64,000 nucleotides of DNA from Candidatus Electrothrix rattekaaiensis (GTDB lineage Bacteria; Desulfobacterota; Desulfobulbia; Desulfobulbales; Desulfobulbaceae), in assembly GCA_032595675.1 (NCBI GenBank), contig JAVQMD010000001.1, positions 620,001 to 684,000 of the forward strand. Reading direction: 5' to 3'. Both the position numbers and the translations under genes were made by a program. Shown piece by piece: positions 40,978 through 48,418 of the stretch. The notes beneath the pieces are model-generated. The model did not search any database, had not been told where the DNA came from, and worked only from the letters and a program-made list of their open reading frames with translations. Numbering within the stretch: the first letter of the stretch is position 1; each line of letters starts with the position of its first letter.

Positions 40978-41098
40978 GGTTTCTTTTACCTCTTTTTGGG
41001 GATGGCAGAAAATAAATCAATTCTGTCGCTTACAGAATCGATTTGAGTTACTTGCTTTACTCAATTTTTACAAAACGTTTTATTTGCTCTCTGTTTCA

Positions 41099-42340
41099 TT
41101 ACGGACAACAAGGTTCAGGTGGACAGTAGTCCGGTTCTGGTTTCGGTTCCGGCAATGGCGGAGGGCAGTAGCTGCTGTCATACCGGGGTTCAGGGCGGCG
41201 AGCTGTCGGTCGCGGTCTCGTGTTTGACGACGACGTGTAGCTTCCTGTTGCCGGTCGTGGTCTTATGGTTGACGACGTGTAGTTTCCTGTTGCCGGTCGC
41301 GGTCTTATGGTTGACGACGTATAGCTTCCTGTTGCCGGTCGCGGTCTTATGGTTGACGACGTGTAGCTTCCTGTTGCCGGTCGTGGTCTTATGATTGGCG
41401 GCGTGTAGGTCGGTGTGTAGTTTCCTATTGCCGGTCGCGATCTTATGGTTGACAACGAGTACGGCATGTTTGACGACGACGTGTAGTTTCTTGTTGTCGT
41501 TCGTGATTTGATGATTGGCAGTGTAAAAGTCGGTGTAGAAATCGGCATGTAACTTGCTGCCAGTCGCGAACGCATGCTTGTTGTCGACGTGTAGGCTGAA
41601 CTTCTGTTCGTCGGCATAGGGTTGATTCTTGTTGTCGTTCGTGATTTAATGATTGGCAGTGTAAAAGTCGGTGTAGAAATCGGCATGGAGCTTCGTGAAC
41701 TCGTCGGGCTTAAACGGATGTTTGAAGATGATCCATACGATGATCTATAGGTTCTTGTTGCCGGTGTGGTTATTGTTGAGGGCACTGTAAACCGTGATGT
41801 CGGCGTGGTTACCATAGATGGAACCGTAATTTTTGTCGCCGGAGTGGTGGTGACGGTTGCTGGATAACGATTCCGTGTGCTGACCTGCTTACTGACGTAG
41901 CGTGACGGCGAAGTATATCGTGTTGTTGATGAGCGCACTATCGGTCTGGAACGCACTATCGGTCTGGAACGCACTATCGGTCTGGAACGCACTATCGGTC
42001 TGTATGTACGAGTAACCGGTGCAGAGGTCCGCGATGATGAATAGGTACGGCGCGGAGAATATGTACGAACAATTGGTGTAGAGGAGCGTACCACCGGTGT
42101 AGAGGAACGTACCACTGGTGAGTATCTACGTACAACCGGTGTAGAGGAACGAACAGTCGGCACATAGGTGCGTCGTACCGATCTGCTCGTTCCGCTACCG
42201 GTGTGGGTCGAAGTGGAAACACTTTGGGTTGTTGAGGTGTAGGTATGGACTGACCGTGAGGTTGGCCCGCTGGAGTATCCGCATGCGCTCAATAAACCAG
42301 CAGTAAGCACAGGTGTTAATAAGACGGTTGTCATCTTCAT
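41099..42340 (-). CDS. Long low-complexity Ser/Thr/Arg-repeat lipoprotein
   Basis: A 413-residue lipoprotein. MKMTTVLLTPVLTAGLLSAC is the signal peptide with lipobox LLSAC, preceded by AGGAGATGAAGAACTC. The mature protein is almost wholly repeats: VVRSSTPV/IVRSRP units, then TFTLPIIKSRTTTR, and six IRPRPATGSYTSST-type units near the C-terminus, ending with a Pro/Cys-rich PPEPCCP. Such basic, disordered chains suit binding to polyanions or peptidoglycan, but that is inference. DNA-level tandem repeats are obvious around 41230-41400 and 41930-42000. The longer open frame upstream overlaps another small lipoprotein gene. Confidence 0.6.
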   Translation of the reverse strand: MKMTTVLLTPVLTAGLLSACGYSSGPTSRSVHTYTSTTQSVSTSTHTGSGTSRSVRRTYVPTVRSSTPVVRRYSPVVRSSTPVVRSSTPIVRTYSPRRTYSSSRTSAPVTRTYRPIVRSRPIVRSRPIVRSRPIVRSSTTRYTSPSRYVSKQVSTRNRYPATVTTTPATKITVPSMVTTPTSRFTVPSTITTPATRTYRSSYGSSSNIRLSPTSSRSSMPISTPTFTLPIIKSRTTTRINPMPTNRSSAYTSTTSMRSRLAASYMPISTPTFTLPIIKSRTTTRNYTSSSNMPYSLSTIRSRPAIGNYTPTYTPPIIRPRPATGSYTSSTIRPRPATGSYTSSTIRPRPATGNYTSSTIRPRPATGSYTSSSNTRPRPTARRPEPRYDSSYCPPPLPEPKPEPDYCPPEPCCP

Positions 42341-42384
42341 GAGTTCTTCATCTCCTGAAATTATATAACGTTTTTTATACAGTG

Positions 42385-42552
42385 TTAATAGTGGGGATAT
42401 GCCCCCCCGCCGTAATAGGTGGAGGTTCGGACGGTGTGTGTCGAGGTCGAATAGGTATCGACAGTCCGTGATGTCGGTGCTGAGTAGTAGCACCCGCTCA
42501 GTACAAGAGCGGCAAGAAGTAATACTATAAATAAGCGTCCTCGTTTCTTCAT
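42385..42552 (-). CDS. Small lipoprotein (55 residues)
   Basis: A short gene with a strong AGGAGGTGGGG ribosome site. MKKRGRLFIVLLLAALVLSG is followed by the lipobox Cys (LSGC at about residue 21). The mature part is Ser/Thr/Tyr-rich (YYSAPTSRTVDTYST) and ends GGGAYPHY. The SRTVDTYSTSTHT part resembles the start of the mature 413-residue neighbour (SRSVHTYTSTT), so the two are probably related. First of the four-gene lipoprotein run. Confidence 0.65.
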   Translation of the reverse strand: MKKRGRLFIVLLLAALVLSGCYYSAPTSRTVDTYSTSTHTVRTSTYYGGGAYPHY

Positions 42553-42667
42553 AACAACCCCACCTCCTGAAGATTATCTGTGCAATATAATTCTATTTCC
42601 TTTTTTCCCCTTCTTCTTATTGGGATAGTATAGGAAATCTTTTAAATACTCAAGTTTTTTCTTGACA

Positions 42668-43540
42668 TTATTCGACAGAAGAACTTGTTTTTTCCTGTTT
42701 TCTCAAATGTTTTCCCTCAAGCCCGAGACTGAGCAGATAGCAGGCCGTTGCAATAAGGATAATAACCGAACCGCTGGGCAGGTCAAAAGAAAAACTGACC
42801 CCGAGACCGCTGACGATGAACAGGGCGGAGAAAACTGTAGCAAGAACCATCATCTGGCGAATGCCGGAGGCGATGTTTCCGGCAATAGCGGCTGGCAGGG
42901 TGAGCAGGGCGATGACCATAATAATGCCGACAATACGAACCAGCAGGACAATGGTCAGCGCGGTCAGGCAGAGAAGCAGGAGATAGAGCCAGCGGGTATG
43001 CACTCCTCGGAGCTGAGTATATTCCTCGTCAAAGCAGAGAGCGACCAATTTGTTAAAAAAAATACCGACTATGAATAGAATAACAAAATCAAGGGCGATA
43101 ACAAAGTAGATATCTTCTTTGCTGATGAGCAGGATATTGCCGAAGAGATAGGACATCGGATCAAAATAACCCGGTGTTATGGCTATGAAAAGGAAACCGA
43201 TGGACATGCCGCCTGCCCAGAGTGCCCCGATAACGGAATCTTCCCGTTGACCGGCATTTTTGCTGACTTGTGCCAGGATCACGGCGGCCAGCAGGGAGAC
43301 GATAACAGCCCCTCGGATAGGGGTAATCCAGGGAATGCCGACCACGTTTTGAAGGTATAAGCCTCCTCCGATGCCTGCCAGAACACAATGAGAAATGGCA
43401 CCAGCAATATAACTGATACGGCGGACAACGACAAAGGTACCGATAATGCCGAAGGCAATAGAGGCCAGCAGGCCGGTCATAAGGGCGTAACGAAGAAAGG
43501 GCAGGTCAGGATCAAGGAGTGCGGACCAGAGTTCAGTCAT
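42668..43540 (-). CDS. znuB: Zinc/manganese-type ABC transporter permease
   Basis: A 290-residue membrane protein of the ABC-3 permease family with about eight helices. The start at 43540 has an AGGAGGACAC site. Conserved parts include SYIAGAISHCVLAGIGGGLY, GVIIMVIALLTLPAAIAGN-like text (VGIIMVIALLTLPAAIAGNI) and a final SVIILIATACYLLS. It works with the ATPase and the binding protein encoded upstream. It overlaps the ATPase gene by eight bases. The metal is most likely zinc, from the His-rich loop of the partner binding protein. Confidence 0.88.
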   Translation of the reverse strand: MTELWSALLDPDLPFLRYALMTGLLASIAFGIIGTFVVVRRISYIAGAISHCVLAGIGGGLYLQNVVGIPWITPIRGAVIVSLLAAVILAQVSKNAGQREDSVIGALWAGGMSIGFLFIAITPGYFDPMSYLFGNILLISKEDIYFVIALDFVILFIVGIFFNKLVALCFDEEYTQLRGVHTRWLYLLLLCLTALTIVLLVRIVGIIMVIALLTLPAAIAGNIASGIRQMMVLATVFSALFIVSGLGVSFSFDLPSGSVIILIATACYLLSLGLEGKHLRKQEKTSSSVE

Positions 43541-44288
43541 GTTCGTGTCCTCCTGTACCGCAGCGATGGTCATGGCGGATCATGCGTAAATCACCGCCGT
43601 ACATGTCGCGGAGCAGCTCGCCGGTCAGTTCGCTGGTTGGGTGGACATAGACCTGGTTATTAACGCAGATCACTCGTTGAAAAAAACTGGGGGAGACGCC
43701 TATTTCATGGGTCACCATGAGAATGATCATATTTTTATTGAGTTCGGCCAGCAGAGTAAAGAGCTGCTCTTCTGATTGGCTGTCGAGGCTGGCAGTGGGC
43801 TCGTCAAGGATGAGGATATCGCCTTCCGCAGCCAAGGCACGGGCAATGAGCACCCGTTGTCGTTGCCCTCCCGAGAGAGCAGAAAAAGAACGTTTGGCCA
43901 GATGACTCAGGTTGACGGCATGTAGAGCCTCCAAGGCGACGTTTTTATCGTGGCGAGTATAGTGACCGCTCAGGGAGTTACCTATTCGGCCCATGCAAAC
44001 CACCTCCAGAACAGAGATAGGGAAATTGGGATCATAGCGGGCAAACTGGGGGACATATCCTATCCGCGTGCGCTCCTGCTCTGGCTCATTGCCGTAGACC
44101 AAGACAGTGCCCTGATCCGGGTTCACCAAGCCGAGAATTACTTTAATCAGCGTGGTTTTGCCGCCGCCGTTAGGTCCGATGATCGAGGCGGAATCCCCAG
44201 GGAAAATATCCAGATGAACATCGGTGAGCACCGGAATATTATCATACGAATAACTGAGGTCTCTGATCTGGACAGCAGCATCTTTCAT
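43533..44288 (-). CDS. znuC: Zinc ABC transporter ATP-binding protein
   Basis: A 251-residue ABC ATPase: Walker A GPNGGGKTTLIK near residue 40, Q-loop YVPQFARYDPNFPISV, signature [15 protein letters not shown], Walker B DILILDEPTASLD and switch His in VTHEIG. The C-terminus is His-rich (MIRHDHRCGTGGHEHD), possibly metal-sensing. Start at 44288 (MKDAAVQIRDLSYSY); the longer open frame upstream is a shadow of the binding-protein gene. Operon order is znuA-znuC-znuB. Confidence 0.92.
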   Translation of the reverse strand: MKDAAVQIRDLSYSYDNIPVLTDVHLDIFPGDSASIIGPNGGGKTTLIKVILGLVNPDQGTVLVYGNEPEQERTRIGYVPQFARYDPNFPISVLEVVCMGRIGNSLSGHYTRHDKNVALEALHAVNLSHLAKRSFSALSGGQRQRVLIARALAAEGDILILDEPTASLDSQSEEQLFTLLAELNKNMIILMVTHEIGVSPSFFQRVICVNNQVYVHPTSELTGELLRDMYGGDLRMIRHDHRCGTGGHEHD

Positions 44289-44310
44289 AGGGAAATCTCT
44301 TAGGCCCTTA

Positions 44311-45225
44311 TCAGGGCGCGAGCGCAGTTTGTATGGCCTTGGCCATTTGCCTGAGGTTCTGTTCGATATTTTCTGCCAAAGGATCCAGTTCCACAAGCCT
44401 GCCCTTAATAGCCTGGGCCACGGTTTGGGCATTTTTTCGGTCAAACTGGGGTTGGACAAAGAGAACCTTGACCTTGTCCGCCTTGGCCTGTCTGACCAGG
44501 GCATAGAGCTGCTTGGGAGAAGGGGCCTTTCCTTCGATTTCCACCGCCTCTTGGTGCAGATCATAGGCATGGGCGAAATAACCGAATGCAGGATGAAAAA
44601 CGAAAAAGGTTGCGCCTCGGAGCGGGGCCAGCTGTTGCCTCAGTTCCTGATGGAGCAGGGTCAGTCGTTTTTTGAGGGCTTGAAGATTTTGTTGATAGGC
44701 AGCTACGTGTTTTGGATCTGCCGTTGCCAGAGCCTTTGTCATGGCAGAGGCTATTTTTTCTACATTGCGTGGATCAAGCCAGAGATGCGGGTCCGCATGT
44801 TTCTGGTCCTGCTTTACTTTTTCATGCCCCTCTTTTTTATGGTGATGGGCAACCAGAGGAATTCTTTTGATGCCCGTTGTTACGTCAATGAATTGAGGCC
44901 CGCTGTTGGAGCTCTCTTTATTGCTTATTTTTTGTGCGATCTCCTGTTCAAACTGCATCCCAACTGTAAAATAGAGGCTGGAACGAAAGAGTGAGGTTAT
45001 TTTTTCCGGGGTTGGCTGGTAACTATGCGGTTCCTGTCCCTTGTCGAGCAGAACCCGGGTTTCAACCAGATTTCCCCCTAATTGCTCGACGATCCATTTT
45101 TGTGGGCCAATGGAGACAAACACGGGCAGGGGGGCTTCTGTGTTTGCCGGAAGGTTTGCCGGAAGCATTGCGGTTGAGAGCAGGAAGAAACAGCTCAGAA
45201 AAAATGTACGTGCTTTTGCTTGCAT
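44311..45225 (-). CDS. znuA: Zinc-binding periplasmic protein of the ABC transporter
   Basis: A 304-residue cluster A-I solute-binding protein. The signal peptide ends near LPANLPANT. A first metal His lies in GQEPHSYQPTPEKI, a His/charged-rich loop HHHKKEGHEKVKQDQKHADP precedes PHLWLDPRNVEKIA with the second His, and a third lies in FFVFHPAFGYFAHAY. The His-rich loop is typical of zinc rather than manganese members. It captures metal for the ZnuBC pump. A possible Zur-type operator lies about 45 bases upstream. Confidence 0.9.
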   Translation of the reverse strand: MQAKARTFFLSCFFLLSTAMLPANLPANTEAPLPVFVSIGPQKWIVEQLGGNLVETRVLLDKGQEPHSYQPTPEKITSLFRSSLYFTVGMQFEQEIAQKISNKESSNSGPQFIDVTTGIKRIPLVAHHHKKEGHEKVKQDQKHADPHLWLDPRNVEKIASAMTKALATADPKHVAAYQQNLQALKKRLTLLHQELRQQLAPLRGATFFVFHPAFGYFAHAYDLHQEAVEIEGKAPSPKQLYALVRQAKADKVKVLFVQPQFDRKNAQTVAQAIKGRLVELDPLAENIEQNLRQMAKAIQTALAP

Positions 45226-45267
45226 TCTATCAGAAGGAAAACGAGTTCAGCCTGTATGCAACAAGGC

Positions 45268-45285
45268 AATAATGATATGATTATT
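45268..45285. promoter_or_regulatory. Possible Zur/Fur-family operator
   Basis: AATAAT-GATATG-ATTATT, an inverted repeat with 6-base arms, 43 bases upstream of the znuA start. The placement and AT-rich dyad fit a metalloregulator site, but the match to any Zur consensus is loose. Confidence 0.3.
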
Positions 45286-45364
45286 CAGGAGATAGACAGA
45301 GTCGGACAGATGACAAGGAAAATTATACCTTAAATAAGAGGGTATGTCACGGTTATGTCAATTT

Positions 45365-45643
45365 TTACTGATTGTGCTCGGCTTGCAACGCCTGCTCAAT
45401 AAACGCCCTGATAGCAGCCCGGCCAAGCAGAAGTCCGCTCAACCTTTGATTTCCGGCCTGCAAGGTCGGGATCATTCTGATCCGCTGCCGGAGGGTTCTG
45501 CCCGGATGGGTCAGGATATCCACCGATTCAACCTTGAGGTTAGGGAACTCCTGCTGGAGATCGGTCAGCACCCGGCGGACCAACATGCAGCGGGGTCAGA
45601 GGGCGGAGGTGTACAAGATAATGTGGGTATCAGGTTTTTTCAT
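45365..45643 (-). CDS. Thioredoxin-fold protein with probable selenocysteine (UPRC motif, in-frame UGA)
   Basis: Reading from ATG 45643, the frame gives MKKPDTHIILYTSAL, then UGA at 45598-45596, then PRCMLVRRVLTDLQQEFPN and on to a TAA at 45365: 92 residues with U16. The UGA sits exactly where thioredoxin/glutaredoxin-like proteins have the first Cys of CxxC. The fold is otherwise complete: strand IILYT, active site UPRC, helix, strand KVESVDI, and the cis-Pro loop IRMIPTL, then GLLLGRAAIRAFIEQAL. Read as a normal gene it would start at 45586 and lose both the first strand and the redox site. It overlaps the mscS end by 14 bases. A SECIS hairpin after the UGA is possible (GCAU/GUGC pairing) but weak by eye. 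Confidence 0.72.
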
Positions 45644-46796
45644 CAGGCAAAGGCTCGGGTTCAGGAGAAGGAGTGAGGGCGGCAACCGGGTTCGGGGCTG
45701 GATCTGTCCCGCCCGTGTCAAAATTCGTGTCAAGATGCAGGGTGCGTTGGGGAAAGGGTATCTCAATCCCGTGTTCTTTAAAAGCGATATGGATCATCTT
45801 GAGCAGATTATGGGTTTGCAGCCCCCGTTGCGCCGGTTCTTCCACCCATACCAGCAGTTGAAGTAGGATGCCTGACTCGCCCAGGCTGCGCACCCTGACC
45901 CTGGGTTCCGGTTTCTTTTCCAGGGCGGTATTTGACTCGGCAACTTGCAGGAGAGTTTTTTCCACCGTACGAAGGTTGCTGTCATAACTCACGTTCACAT
46001 CAATACGGATTCGAAAGCTTACCTCAGGGGCGGATTGATTGATGATTTTGGTGGTGGACATGATGGAGTTGGGTATGGTGATCATCACGTCATCCCTGGT
46101 TTTGATCTTGGTGGAACGAATACCCAACTCCACCACTTCGCCTCGTTCACCGCTGTCAAGGATGATATAATCGCCTACTCTGTAGGCGGCATCGGTGAAC
46201 AGGGCGATGCCGCCGAAGAAGTTGGCCAAGGTGTCCTTGGCTGCCAAGGCAATGGCGATACCGACAATACCGGCTGAAGCGAAAAGGGGCGTCAGATTAA
46301 CATCCCAGATGACCAGTCCCCAGATGATCCCGACAAAGAGGATGATGATCCGGGAGATGTTCTTCAGCATGTAGAATCTGGTTTTATCGAACTTGCTCAC
46401 GGCCCAGCCGGTGTTGTTCGCATTCATGACCGTGATCTCCCGGATCAGGGAGATCCACCAGACCGCCAGAATCAGGGTTTTGATTACATTGGGCAGAGCT
46501 GTGTCCCAGGGCGGCGGAAATGCCGGTTCCAGCAGGGCGGCGTGGAGAAACCCGAGGAGAAAGACAGAAAGAACAGCCGGACGGCGGATGAAACGAACAA
46601 TATATTCATCTGCATCAAAACTGGTTCGGATGGCGAGAGGGAGCAGGATTCTGCTGATAATAATATCCGCCGCCTTACTCAGGATGATGTAAAAACAGAG
46701 AATAGTGAAGCGCTGCCCGAATTGATACTGCCCGAGATCAGGCAGGGAAGTACTGAACCAGTGGCCGAAGGCTTTGGGCAGGATGCTGAAGTCCAT
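45630..46796 (-). CDS. MscS family mechanosensitive ion channel
   Basis: A 388-residue membrane protein: several N-terminal helices, the pore-helix region FASAGIVGIAIALAAKDTLANFFGGIALFTD near residues 165-195, then the MscS beta domain (RVGDYIILDSGERGEVVELGIRST-type text) and a C-terminal alpha/beta domain. The tail after residue 360 is Pro/Glu-rich. It opens under membrane tension to release solutes. Trm112 lies upstream and the selenoprotein candidate overlaps its end, all on the minus strand. Confidence 0.9.
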   Translation of the reverse strand: MDFSILPKAFGHWFSTSLPDLGQYQFGQRFTILCFYIILSKAADIIISRILLPLAIRTSFDADEYIVRFIRRPAVLSVFLLGFLHAALLEPAFPPPWDTALPNVIKTLILAVWWISLIREITVMNANNTGWAVSKFDKTRFYMLKNISRIIILFVGIIWGLVIWDVNLTPLFASAGIVGIAIALAAKDTLANFFGGIALFTDAAYRVGDYIILDSGERGEVVELGIRSTKIKTRDDVMITIPNSIMSTTKIINQSAPEVSFRIRIDVNVSYDSNLRTVEKTLLQVAESNTALEKKPEPRVRVRSLGESGILLQLLVWVEEPAQRGLQTHNLLKMIHIAFKEHGIEIPFPQRTLHLDTNFDTGGTDPAPNPVAALTPSPEPEPLPDEKT

Positions 46797-46814
46797 AGGA
46801 AGTTCCGGGGAAGA

Positions 46815-46994
46815 TCAGACAGATTGTTTTGACGAGAAGGGCTCGGCTTCTTCAATGATCATAATGGGGATACCATCACGAATTGCATAAGAGAGTTGGC
46901 AGGCAGGGCAGAGCAGGGCACTTTCATCCTCCCTAAGCTCTATAGTTCCTTTGCACTGGGGACAGGCGAGAATATCAAGCAGTTCTTTTTTCAT
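46815..46994 (-). CDS. Trm112 family zinc-ribbon protein
   Basis: A 59-residue protein, too short for many gene finders. MKKELLDILACPQCKGTIEL supplies the first CPxC pair and LLCPACQLSYAIRDGIPIM the second CPxC, followed by the family ending (I/M)MIIEEA. Bacterial Trm112/YcaR-type proteins bind zinc; eukaryotic and archaeal members activate methyltransferases. It starts 18 bases before mscS with a normal spacing for an operon. The diagnostic Cys pattern makes the call firm. Confidence 0.88.
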   Translation of the reverse strand: MKKELLDILACPQCKGTIELREDESALLCPACQLSYAIRDGIPIMIIEEAEPFSSKQSV

Positions 46995-47162
46995 GTTTTT
47001 TCGTTATTGCGTCGGTTCATTGGCAAGCCTGTTCTTTGCTGACAGAACAGGATTCGGATTTCATGATGCGTTCTCGTATCAGCGGTGTTAAGATGACGAG
47101 AAGGCGATATTGTACCAGAAAAAAGAAGTGCTGACAGCAAAACAAGAGGAACCGGAGAAAAA

Positions 47163-48197
47163 ATGAAAAAACGTATACCGGTAGACCAGGCCGTCGGCAT
47201 GGTGCTGCCCCATGATATCACGGAAATTGTCCAAGGGGAATTTAAAGGATGCGCCTTTAAAAAAGGCCATATTCTCCGTCTTGAGGATGTGGAGCATCTG
47301 CGCCGATTGGGTAAGGAACATATTTATGCCTTGGAGCTTTCAGAAGGGGAAATTCATGAAAACGAGGCGGCCCGCCTGCTGGCTGCCGCCCTTGCCGGAG
47401 AGGGCGTGGAGTATTCCGATAAGATAAGCGAGGGCAAGGCTTCGCTTCGGGCCTCCTGTGACGGCCTGCTCAAGATTGACAAAGAGGCACTGTATCGCTT
47501 CAACCTGCTGGGCGAGATCATGTGCTCCACTCTGCATACAAATACCCCGGTCAAAAAAGGGGAACAGGTGGCCGCCACCCGTCTGATTCCTCTGGTGGGG
47601 GAACGTTCTTTGATTGAAGAGGCCGTGAGTATTGTTGAATCTGCCGAGTCGGGTGAGAAGATTATCCGGGTTTTGCCGCTGAAAAAGGTCAAGGCCGGGC
47701 TGGTTGTCACGGGCAGCGAGGTTTATTACGGTAGGATTGAAGATAAATTTGAGGCAGTGCTCCGAGAGAAGATGACAGAGCTGGGCTCGGAAGTGATTCG
47801 GGTTGGCTTTGCCCCGGATGACGCGACCAAGATTGCCGAGGAAATCCGTCTTTGTCTGGAAGCCGGGGCTGATCTGATCATCACCTCTGGGGGGATGTCT
47901 GTGGATCCAGACGACGTAACCCGAACCGGTATCCGGGAGGCCGGTGCTGTGGATACGGTGTACGGTACACCGGTTCTGCCCGGTGCCATGTTTCTGGTAG
48001 GCCGAATCGGGGAGGTACCTGTTTTCGGCCTGCCCGCCTGCGGTATGTTTCATAAGATAACCGTGTTTGATCTGATCCTTCCTCGTATCCTTACAGGTGA
48101 ATCCATCGGTCGAGAGCAGTTTGCCGCCATGGGCCACGGAGGTCTTTGTCGTAATTGCAAACATTGCCAGTACCCGGTCTGTAATTTTGGTAAATAG
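47163..48197 (+). CDS. Molybdopterin-binding (MoCF domain) protein with C-terminal Cys cluster
   Basis: A 344-residue soluble protein. The N-terminal MKKRIPVDQAVGMVLPHDIT is the MoeA-like start, and residues 170-310 contain the MoCF/MogA fold: GLVVTGSEVYYGRI, ADLIITSGGMSVDPDDVT, GTPVLPGAMFLVG and VFGLPACGMFHKITVFDL. Unlike MoeA it lacks the full four-domain length. The C-terminus has CRNCKHCQYPVCNFGK, a four-Cys tail able to bind metal. It probably acts in molybdenum-cofactor insertion or sensing; the exact role is not clear. An AGAGGAACCGGAGAAAAA ribosome site precedes it. Confidence 0.82.
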   Translation: MKKRIPVDQAVGMVLPHDITEIVQGEFKGCAFKKGHILRLEDVEHLRRLGKEHIYALELSEGEIHENEAARLLAAALAGEGVEYSDKISEGKASLRASCDGLLKIDKEALYRFNLLGEIMCSTLHTNTPVKKGEQVAATRLIPLVGERSLIEEAVSIVESAESGEKIIRVLPLKKVKAGLVVTGSEVYYGRIEDKFEAVLREKMTELGSEVIRVGFAPDDATKIAEEIRLCLEAGADLIITSGGMSVDPDDVTRTGIREAGAVDTVYGTPVLPGAMFLVGRIGEVPVFGLPACGMFHKITVFDLILPRILTGESIGREQFAAMGHGGLCRNCKHCQYPVCNFGK

Positions 48198-48253
48198 CCC
48201 CTGGTGCCTTACTCTCACCTTGTGTAATATTCTCTTGTTGGTATATTGTATTA

Positions 48254-48365
48254 TAGGGACACGGCATGCCGTGTCCCTACGGATTATTTCCGCATGCCGG
48301 GCCGTAGGGGTGAATCCCTGTGTTCGCCCTTTTTATACCGGGCAGGCACAGGGGCCTGCCCCTAC
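48254..48365. repeat. Dispersed palindrome cluster
   Basis: TAGGGACACGGCATGCCGTG-type palindrome, then GTAGGGGTGAATCCCTGTGT and GGGCAGGCACAGGGGCCTGC units ending CCCCTAC, filling most of the 221-base gap before the delta-60 gene. No gene seen. Confidence 0.8.
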
Positions 48366-48418
48366 GTCCTTATAACAACGCACCATTCCCGTTTATCTTT
48401 CTTCTGTAAGAGACTGCC

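Noticed and set aside
41119-41394. Plus-strand frame with VVLWLTTCSFLLPV repeats
   Set aside because: A shadow of the tandem DNA repeats in the 413-residue lipoprotein gene.
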